A stretch of DNA of 62,053 bases from Muribaculaceae bacterium (GTDB lineage Bacteria > Bacteroidota > Bacteroidia > Bacteroidales > Muribaculaceae), in NCBI GenBank assembly GCA_017548365.1, contig JAFZAC010000009.1, forward strand, positions 1 to 62,053, written 5' to 3'. The notes under the pieces were generated by a model, which saw nothing but the letters and a program-made list of their open reading frames with translations, was not told the origin of the DNA and ran no database searches. Positions 24,880-30,941 of this stretch are shown here, in pieces. A program made the position numbers and the translations under genes. Each line of letters starts with the position of its first letter. The stretch's first letter is position 1.

Positions 24880-25845
24880 TTATGCTTCTATTATAGCTCG
24901 AATGTAATAGATAATAGCACACATAGTAAGAATAACTCCTTCCGTTTTGGTGATATGGTGATACTTGCGCCCAAACCGACAGAATACCCATATCATCACC
25001 GCACCAACAACGAGTGTTAGGAAGTCAGTTATCGCGATGTTTCCCCGATGCAATGGGGAAATCGTTGCCGATGTCCCCAAAATGAAAAAGATGTTGAAGA
25101 TATTACTCCCGACAACATTGCCGAGTGCCATATCGGTGTCCCCTTTATGGGCAGCCATGACAGATGTCATCAATTCTGGGAAACTGGTGCCGGCCGCTAC
25201 TATGGTCAGCGCAATGACACTTTCACTCACGCCCATGGATGCTGCGATGCCCGATGCACCATTCACCAACCATTCGCCGCCAATTATGAGACCTGCCAGA
25301 CCGATGAGGAAAAGCAGTACCGATTTCCCGATACTGACAGCGATTGACTGCTTTTCATCGGATGCATTATTGCTTGAGTTGATGGCGATTGTGATAGAAT
25401 AGGATAAGAAAACAGCCATAAAGCAGAGTAGCACGATACCATCGCTTCGGCTGATAACGTCCTTGCTTGCACCGAGTAACGTATCGTTGGCCATCACAAA
25501 GAGTACAATCGAAGCCAGTAAGCATAAAGGCACATCGTAGCGGATATTGCCCTTGGAGCAAGCGACGGGGCAAATGAGTGCCGTGATACCGACAATAGCC
25601 AATGAGTTGAAAATATTGCTTCCGACAACATTTCCAATGGCAAGGTCGGTTTGTCCTTTAATAGAAGAAATAACACTGACGACCAATTCGGGGGTTGATG
25701 TGCCGAAAGCCACAATCGTCAAGCCTATGACCAGGCTTGAGACATTAAAACACCGGGCGATATTTGATGCTCCATCTGTAAGCCAATCGGCTCCCTTGAT
25801 GATGAGCAATAGCCCGACAACGAACTTTGATATAAGAAGTATCAT
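24880..25845 (-). CDS. Calcium/cation antiporter (CaCA, YrbG-type)
   Basis: 321 residues from the ATG at 25845. A GTG 13 codons upstream is disfavoured because an 8-bp hairpin lies across it. Two inverted halves are visible, each with the CaCA alpha-repeat: GTSTPELVVSVISS...AIGNVVGSNIFN near residue 45-80 and GTSFPELMTSVMAA...ALGNVVGSNIFN near residue 220-255. The glutamates of these repeats bind the ion. Family members exchange calcium or other divalent cations for sodium or protons across the inner membrane. It is in the accessory array, following a gene of unknown function. Confidence 0.92.
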   Translation of the reverse strand: MILLISKFVVGLLLIIKGADWLTDGASNIARCFNVSSLVIGLTIVAFGTSTPELVVSVISSIKGQTDLAIGNVVGSNIFNSLAIVGITALICPVACSKGNIRYDVPLCLLASIVLFVMANDTLLGASKDVISRSDGIVLLCFMAVFLSYSITIAINSSNNASDEKQSIAVSIGKSVLLFLIGLAGLIIGGEWLVNGASGIAASMGVSESVIALTIVAAGTSFPELMTSVMAAHKGDTDMALGNVVGSNIFNIFFILGTSATISPLHRGNIAITDFLTLVVGAVMIWVFCRFGRKYHHITKTEGVILTMCAIIYYIRAIIEA

Positions 25846-25860
25846 CCAAATTGAAACGGA

Positions 25861-25886
25861 GGGTGTCAACTTGTGTGGTGACACCC
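25861..25886 (-). other. Hairpin between the 25904 gene and the antiporter
   Basis: Perfect 8-bp stem GGGTGTCA (25861-25868) / TGACACCC (25879-25886). No T run follows on the minus strand, so it may be a weak terminator or an RNA-stability structure in the operon. It supports the downstream start at 25845. Confidence 0.5.
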
Positions 25887-25903
25887 ATCCTTCGTTTGTC
25901 GAT

Positions 25904-26305
25904 TTATAATTTGATGGCAGTTAGAATTTGCTGCGCATCTTCACCTTCCGCTACGACAAGGTCGGTCGTGGGCTTATACAAGTAATCCACAAACTGTTCC
26001 ATCTGAATAGCGAGGAATTGGAAGTCCTCGGCGTAACAGATATTGAGTTGCATATTGCCGATAGCGATAGGCTCGGGCATGCCTTTGCCCTTGAGACCCT
26101 TTTTCAAGCCTTCAATCCCGAGGCTGAGCATGTGCTTAATGGTGTCGCCATCACCAGGGTTGTAGTTTTTTTGAACTACTTTGATCTTGGCGCCTGTCGG
26201 ATTGTATATGTAGTTAATTATTAGTCCGAAAAAAGATTTGCGGACAGAAATATGCGGATTGGCAAGAAGTTCCTCTGCCATTCCAAGACGTATAATATTA
26301 GCCAT
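25904..26305 (-). CDS. Hypothetical protein
   Basis: 133 residues, no signal peptide or transmembrane helix. MANIIRLGMAEELLANPHIS at the start and a central GKGMPEPIAIGNMQLNICYAEDFQFLAIQ are the most structured parts. No family was recognised. It lies upstream of the antiporter and downstream of the 26404 gene, all minus strand, so it may belong to one transcript. Codon use looks normal. It is likely real given its length and operon position. Confidence 0.6.
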   Translation of the reverse strand: MANIIRLGMAEELLANPHISVRKSFFGLIINYIYNPTGAKIKVVQKNYNPGDGDTIKHMLSLGIEGLKKGLKGKGMPEPIAIGNMQLNICYAEDFQFLAIQMEQFVDYLYKPTTDLVVAEGEDAQQILTAIKL

Positions 26306-26403
26306 TATTTTTAACTCGTTGATTTATTTATTATTAGATACCAAAAGACTTATCACCTCTCAAAACGAAAGGCGATATTGTACAACAGTAAAGAAAACAA
26401 TAG

Positions 26404-26814
26404 CTAACGGATGATGTGCCGCAATGCAATGACGTAGTAATCGCATGGGCACGAGAAACGGAAAGGTGCGGATTCCATGCGAAGTGCATCTTTCCATCTT
26501 TTTGACGTGAGAAGGTTAATATATGTGTTGATGAAAGACCCGCCACAGTATCTCCATTTTGTCGTTCCATTAGAACTCGTTGTCCTGAAGGTTCGTGTGG
26601 TGATGGTTCTAACATTGTTCCTTTGATTATTTATAATACCGGACGGAGATTCGGCTGTCTTGAAACAACCTAAATCACTCGGCTGATTTTGCTTTTTCTC
26701 TGCCGGTACTATATTGCCGACAGATTCAATATGTTGCTCCGCGATGACCGATTGCGGGGAATTGAGTAAGTTCCCAACAATCAATAAAAGAAATATTTGG
26801 AGCAGTCGAAGCAT
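26404..26814 (-). CDS. Hypothetical protein with signal-like N-terminus
   Basis: 136 residues. A hydrophobic start (MLRLLQIFLLLIVGNLLN) suggests export. The middle is Asn/Thr/Ser-rich and the end reads FRFSCPCDYYVIALRHIIR. No family recognised. It is the first gene after module R3, with a TACCTTTG -7 box at 26857-26850 giving a leader of about 30 bases. Real coding status is supported by the promoter placement and lack of a competing frame. Confidence 0.55.
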   Translation of the reverse strand: MLRLLQIFLLLIVGNLLNSPQSVIAEQHIESVGNIVPAEKKQNQPSDLGCFKTAESPSGIINNQRNNVRTITTRTFRTTSSNGTTKWRYCGGSFINTYINLLTSKRWKDALRMESAPFRFSCPCDYYVIALRHIIR

Positions 26815-26879
26815 AAATGTCTGTTATATCATTATTGTGAATCAATGTGCAAAGGTACACAAAATTTCGCTACGAGAGG

Positions 26880-27033
26880 CTATTTTCGCTTGGATTTCGG
26901 AGATTTATAGTTCATTAGCCTTTGAAAGTCATCCTGCGCTTGGTTGATACCGAGATCACCTGTGACTAAAATTCACTTATTATACTTTTGTCAATATTGC
27001 TAAAGGTAAACCAACCGCTTTGATTCTTAAAAG
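26880..27033 (-). repeat. Array module R3
   Basis: Homologous to R2 and R4. Minus-strand tail reads DLGINQAQDDFQRLMNYKSP then KSKRK and stop (27-codon open stretch), preceded by the AT-rich block and the half-terminator arm AAGCGGTTGGTTTAC. It lies between the kinase copy B gene and the 26404 gene. Confidence 0.8.
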
Positions 27034-27054
27034 ATAGAGCTGATAAATTGGAAT

Positions 27055-27579
27055 TTATAGTTCTAAAAGATTTTGTATAGCCTTTTCGTAATCTTCATCT
27101 ATCATCGTTACAGGCTCACCGATCCGGGTGAATTCATTGATGTACTGATGATTGTCTGTTTTCAGCGAATTGACCGTGTTGTCCGTGTCAAACAGTCTTG
27201 TTTCTATATCTGAGCCATGCTTCCTAATATCATCAATGTGAGCTTCGATATAAGCATCTGTCATAGCCAAGCAAATGAATTGGATTGATTGCAAATACTG
27301 TTCACTGAAATCCTGTCGCCAAGCGGAAGGGATATAACAGCCCTCAACTATAAGGTTCTGATGATTCTCTATCGCAGTCTTTATCATCTCACGTACAATT
27401 GGCCAAAGCTCATCCGTGAGTGCAGCATCGTCTTCTGGGGTAAGGTTGGTATTGCCGCTGCGTATCATTCCCATTTTAAGGTGGTCAATGGAGAGATACG
27501 GATAACTATATTTCTCGAGAATCCGTTGCGCCAAGAGAGTTTTCCCGGTATGTGAAGCCCCAGTAATCAGTATAATCAT
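27055..27579 (-). CDS. Small P-loop NTPase/kinase, copy B
   Basis: 174 residues, same length as copy A at 22672 and about three-quarters identical. Walker A GASHTGKT, YPYLSIDHLKMGMIRSG and NLIVEGCYIP are conserved; most differences lie in the central and C-terminal helices. Its ATG overlaps the stop of the acetyltransferase by four bases (ATGA), so translation of the two is coupled. This close pairing suggests they act on the same compound, or in one resistance function, but the substrate is unknown. Confidence 0.82.
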   Translation of the reverse strand: MIILITGASHTGKTLLAQRILEKYSYPYLSIDHLKMGMIRSGNTNLTPEDDAALTDELWPIVREMIKTAIENHQNLIVEGCYIPSAWRQDFSEQYLQSIQFICLAMTDAYIEAHIDDIRKHGSDIETRLFDTDNTVNSLKTDNHQYINEFTRIGEPVTMIDEDYEKAIQNLLEL

Positions 27580-28229
27580 AATCTCGCTTGTATCTCTTTT
27601 TTCACTTTTTCTAAATCAGCACATGCGAGGATCGGCATGAGGCTTTCCACCTCTTCGATGCTTTTATCCCACCACTTGAATTTGAGCAACAATTCAATTA
27701 ATTCATCATCGAATCGCATCTTGACGACCCTACAAGGATTGCCCACTGCAATGGAATATGGGGGAATATCTGATGCGACAACTGAGTTGGCTCCAATAAT
27801 GGCTCCATCGCCAATGCTAACGCCTGGCATGACGGTCACATTTTGCCCAATCCACACATCATTGCCTACAACTGTATCACCCTTATATGGTAATTCGTTT
27901 TTCACAGGAGCCATTGCGCTTCCCCAATCTCCGCCTATCACGTAGAAGGGATAAGTCGTAACACAATACATTCTGTGATTTGCCCCATTCATAACGAACT
28001 CAATCCCCTTGGCAATAGCACAGAACTTGCCTATAATCAACTTGTCGCCGATGAAGTCGTAGAAATGCGTCACATGTTTTTCAAATTGATCTGCACCATC
28101 CACATCATCGTAATAGGTGTAGTCACCAATGATAATGCGGGGGCTCTTCACCACGTTCTTGATGAAGCAGAGGCTTGGAATCTTCGGATTCGGAAAAGCC
28201 TCGTTGGGATTCGGTCTGTTAGAAATCAT
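27576..28229 (-). CDS. Vat/CatB-type xenobiotic acetyltransferase
   Basis: 217 residues. Left-handed beta-helix hexapeptide repeats run through the middle. Family signatures are strong: IGDYTYYDDVDG, IGKFCAIAKGIEFVMNGANHRM (with the catalytic-histidine NGANHRM loop), YKGDTVVGNDVWIGQNVTVMPGVSIGDGAIIGANSVV and a C-terminal KWWD. Members acetylate streptogramin A or chloramphenicol with acetyl-CoA, usually as trimers. Which drug, if any, this one modifies cannot be read. It heads a two-gene unit with the kinase copy B inside the accessory array. Confidence 0.9.
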   Translation of the reverse strand: MISNRPNPNEAFPNPKIPSLCFIKNVVKSPRIIIGDYTYYDDVDGADQFEKHVTHFYDFIGDKLIIGKFCAIAKGIEFVMNGANHRMYCVTTYPFYVIGGDWGSAMAPVKNELPYKGDTVVGNDVWIGQNVTVMPGVSIGDGAIIGANSVVASDIPPYSIAVGNPCRVVKMRFDDELIELLLKFKWWDKSIEEVESLMPILACADLEKVKKEIQARL

Positions 28230-28275
28230 AATAACAAAAAGCCGCTAACATTATGCAAAGGTAAGCATTATTTCT

Positions 28276-28440
28276 TTACTTATGTTTATTGTTGGGGCTT
28301 TTATTGTTCATAAACCTTTGGTAATTATCCTGCGCCTGGTTGGATACCGAAATCACCTGTGATGTTGACAAAATTTCAATTATTATACTTTTGTCAATAT
28401 TCCTAAGTGTAAATCAACCGCTTGTTGCCTTAAAAGACGT
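28276..28440 (-). repeat. Array module R4
   Basis: Homologous to R2 and R3. The minus-strand tail reads SNQAQDNYQRFMNNKSPNNK then HK and stop. A one-base insertion just before it shifts the upstream frame relative to R2/R3. The AT-rich block contains a perfect TTGACAAAA / TTTTGTCAA inverted repeat. Half-terminator arm AAGCGGTTGATTTAC is present. Confidence 0.8.
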
Positions 28441-28458
28441 GACCGATAAAATCGGAAT

Positions 28459-29160
28459 TTATTCTTCTCTACCTTGCTGTTTTGCGGAAATACCAACAAA
28501 AAACCACATAACTATCCAAAAAACGATTACGCAGACAAAAGCAATGGTGAAAGCTGAGTCAGAAAACAGGTCGCGTTTCGAGAAATTCGCGATGCCATGA
28601 AATGCAGCGCATAATAGCAATGAATGGGTTTCACTCACCACCTTTCCTATTCCCCATGAAGCGAAAAGCAAAAGCAGGAAGAATGACAAGGCACTTCGCA
28701 GATTTAAATCTAGATGCCACAGAAACCACATCACCGTGATGATAAGTACATACTGCCACACAGGCAATTTCCTGAGTTCATATTGCAAAAATCCTCGCCA
28801 ACCAAATTCTTCCAATAGCCCATAAGCAAATGCGACCAAACATGTCAAGCCCAGCTCCCATCCGCCGAAAATGCCAAAGACAATGCATGGTACAACTATT
28901 GTCGCAATGGATTTCCAGGCAGACTTGCCTAAGAGAGTGTATTCCGTTTTACGTTTGAAAATGAAAATAACCACCAATGCTCCAATAGCGGGACCAAGCC
29001 CCGTGGCAAGCGCTGCGGGAACTTGAAGTGCATAGTTAGTCTCAATTGAAGGATACTTGTTGACAACATGCAATGATATCAGGCGCACCAATAAGGCTAT
29101 TATATAAAAAGTAGCTATTGCACCTATATGAATGTTCTTATAACTTAAGTTTTGTTTCAT
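28459..29160 (-). CDS. CPBP-family intramembrane metalloprotease
   Basis: 233 residues from the ATG at 29160, chosen because the in-frame upstream codons overlap the -7 box TACCTTTG (29201-29194). About six to seven helices. The Abi/CPBP motifs are visible: LLEEFGWRGFLQYEL (EExxxR) near residue 120, VMWFLWHLDL and a later AAFHGIANF histidine. These residues form the active site in CAAX-type proteases. Roles in Bacteria include bacteriocin self-immunity and protein maturation. It is the promoter-proximal gene of one unit in the array. Confidence 0.85.
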   Translation of the reverse strand: MKQNLSYKNIHIGAIATFYIIALLVRLISLHVVNKYPSIETNYALQVPAALATGLGPAIGALVVIFIFKRKTEYTLLGKSAWKSIATIVVPCIVFGIFGGWELGLTCLVAFAYGLLEEFGWRGFLQYELRKLPVWQYVLIITVMWFLWHLDLNLRSALSFFLLLLFASWGIGKVVSETHSLLLCAAFHGIANFSKRDLFSDSAFTIAFVCVIVFWIVMWFFVGISAKQQGREE

Positions 29161-29213
29161 GCAATATTCCGATTTATTGTTATAATCACACTGCAAAGGT
29201 AGAGATTATTTTT

Positions 29214-29327
29214 CTATCTGTGTTTGCTTTTCGGTCTTTTGTTATTCATCAACCGTTGGTAGTCATCCTGCGCTTGGTTGACGACAAAAAACGGGCACTC
29301 GTGGCAAATCTCAGGCGATTGCTGCAT
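29214..29327 (-). CDS. 37-codon ORF with CxxCP motif, least-decayed array module (R5)
   Basis: Reading from the ATG at 29327 gives a complete 37-residue frame: MQQSPEICHECPFFVV followed by NQAQDDYQRLMNNKRPKSK and HR. ICHECP is a zinc-knuckle-like CxxCP. Its second half matches the coding tails of modules R1-R4 with synonymous differences. It may be the intact small gene whose 3' ends were copied elsewhere, or the last decayed copy with a chance start. There is no clear promoter directly upstream. Coding status is unproven. Confidence 0.4.
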   Translation of the reverse strand: MQQSPEICHECPFFVVNQAQDDYQRLMNNKRPKSKHR

Positions 29328-29515
29328 TCTCACATTTCAAAATGCCAATCTTTTTTCATGTTTTGGTAGATTTCTAGTGACGGTTTGTCGAGAGAAAGCA
29401 CTCGATAGGCGTCAAATGGGGGTGTAGAGGGGTTTTGAGCCTTAAACCTGGCCCATTTATTGCGGTCATAGAAGTAAACAAACAGATTTTATTCACTATT
29501 TAAAAATTGAGCATT

Positions 29516-30757
29516 ATGAAAAGGACAGTTTACAACACAGTGATTGGTTTGATGCTCGTTTGCGGGCTCACCATGATTTCGACTGGAGCGTTTGCACAAG
29601 GTCGTCGCCCAGCAACAACATCAAACAACGCGGCAGCAGCAGGCAACCGCAGTGTTGCCACTGCCCCCAAGCAGAATGCCGCAGTGAGTAACAATTCAAG
29701 CCGCACTACTACAACTACAGTGCAAAGGACTACTACAACAACTACTACAAAGCCCAGCACTACAGTGAGCGGCACAGTAAAAAACAGTAACGCCGGCAAT
29801 CGTTCGGCAAACACAACTACTAGCACCGTTCGCAGCAACAACACCAGCGGCAACAATGGTGGCAACAGCGGACACAATAGTGGAAACAATGGCGGCACTG
29901 TTCGCCCCAACGTCGGAGGCAACAATGGCACCGGCAACACAGGACACAACGGTGGCAACAATGGAGGCACTGTTCGTCCAAATACCGGAGGCAACGACGG
30001 CACCGGCAATACAGGACACAATGGTGGCAACAACGGCAATGTTCGCCCCAACAATGGAGGCAACAATGGCACTGGCCACAGCACAGCTCCCACCAGCCGT
30101 CCCTCGACTGGCAATCCTCGCCCCAAGATCGGCGGCTCGGTAATGAACGGCGGTAGCCACAAAATCAACTACAACGACTATCGCTACAACAGCACCTGGC
30201 GTCCCCGTTACGATGGTGACCGCTTCTTCAACCACTTCCGCTACAATAGCTGGAGTTGGACAAATCCCATCCGTCCTTCGGTTCGTCAGTATCGTCCCAG
30301 CACAATTTGGGTATATCGTCCAATCGTAACTGTAAATGTAAACCGCTACGTTGGCTATCCCACAATCGCTGGAGTGCTCGGCCTAACATGGGGAACTTCT
30401 TTCGGCAACGCATTGAACTACCTCTACTACAATGGCTACTATATCGATGGCTACATGGACAATATCGTATATGTAACCGACGTGGAATTGATGAACTATG
30501 ACTGGGATGATGTAATGATCCAGTTCGACGGCAACAATCGCCTCGACTATGTGGAGTTCGCTTACTGGACTTCAGGTTACGACACCAGCCGCTTCTTCAG
30601 CCTCTACAATGAGCTCTGCAGCATCTATGGCAGCCCCGTGAGCTACACCAACTCGATGTACTCATGGTACGGAGGCGACGGCATCGGATACGTGAACCTC
30701 GGTCTCGACTACACTAGCGGCAACGTTTGCTACACCGTACTTGCCTTCGGCATCTAA
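29516..30757 (+). CDS. Asn/Gly-rich secreted protein, paralogue of 19572
   Basis: 413 residues from the ATG at 29516 (a TTG nine bases upstream is rejected). Signal peptide ending AFAQGRRPAT, matching the QGRRP start of the paralogue. Residues about 30-110 are Thr/Ser/Asn-rich, and 110-205 carry GGN/GHNSGNNGGTVRPN repeats. The final 190 residues form the shared domain (YRYNSTWRPRYDGDRFFNHF, NYLYYNGYYIDGYMDNIVYV, SWYGGDGIGYVNLGLDY). Tyrosine is enriched. It sits just right of the array, as its paralogue sits just left of it. Likely exported and surface-related. Confidence 0.8.
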   Translation: MKRTVYNTVIGLMLVCGLTMISTGAFAQGRRPATTSNNAAAAGNRSVATAPKQNAAVSNNSSRTTTTTVQRTTTTTTTKPSTTVSGTVKNSNAGNRSANTTTSTVRSNNTSGNNGGNSGHNSGNNGGTVRPNVGGNNGTGNTGHNGGNNGGTVRPNTGGNDGTGNTGHNGGNNGNVRPNNGGNNGTGHSTAPTSRPSTGNPRPKIGGSVMNGGSHKINYNDYRYNSTWRPRYDGDRFFNHFRYNSWSWTNPIRPSVRQYRPSTIWVYRPIVTVNVNRYVGYPTIAGVLGLTWGTSFGNALNYLYYNGYYIDGYMDNIVYVTDVELMNYDWDDVMIQFDGNNRLDYVEFAYWTSGYDTSRFFSLYNELCSIYGSPVSYTNSMYSWYGGDGIGYVNLGLDYTSGNVCYTVLAFGI

Positions 30758-30814
30758 GCCGGCAAGCGACGACTATCCATAACAACACATTTTTTCTAAT
30801 CTTTAAAAAGCCAA

Positions 30815-30852
30815 AGGAGCCTCACGGGTTGGGGCTCCTAAATTTTTTTTTG
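30815..30852 (+). terminator. Terminator after the 29516 gene
   Basis: Stem AGGAGCC / GGCTCCT followed by TAAATTTTTTTTT on the plus strand. Confidence 0.82.
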
Positions 30853-30895
30853 CGGTAGCAATTCCTAGTAGCTCTTAGCATCCAGTTTTTTAATA

Positions 30896-30927
30896 TTGCC
30901 TTCACTATCCGCCGTCTGTTACCTTTG
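30896..30927 (+). promoter_or_regulatory. Promoter of the 30942 gene with very short leader
   Basis: TTG (30896-30898) and -7 TACCTTTG (30920-30927), spacing 21. Transcription should begin near 30934, only about eight bases before the ATG at 30942. This also rules out the GTG start at 30927. Confidence 0.6.
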
Positions 30928-30941
30928 TGATAAAAAATATT

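Noticed and set aside
26334..26615. 93-codon minus-strand frame overlapping the 26404 gene
   Set aside because: It has no promoter or signal and overlaps a longer frame that fits the promoter at 26850.
22602..29327. Classical integron with attC sites
   Set aside because: No tyrosine recombinase gene and no GTTRRRY / RYYYAAC core pairs were found in the modules; only a cassette-like layout is supported.
30927..30941. GTG start five codons upstream for the large unknown protein
   Set aside because: It overlaps the promoter -7 box TACCTTTG, so it would precede the expected transcript start.
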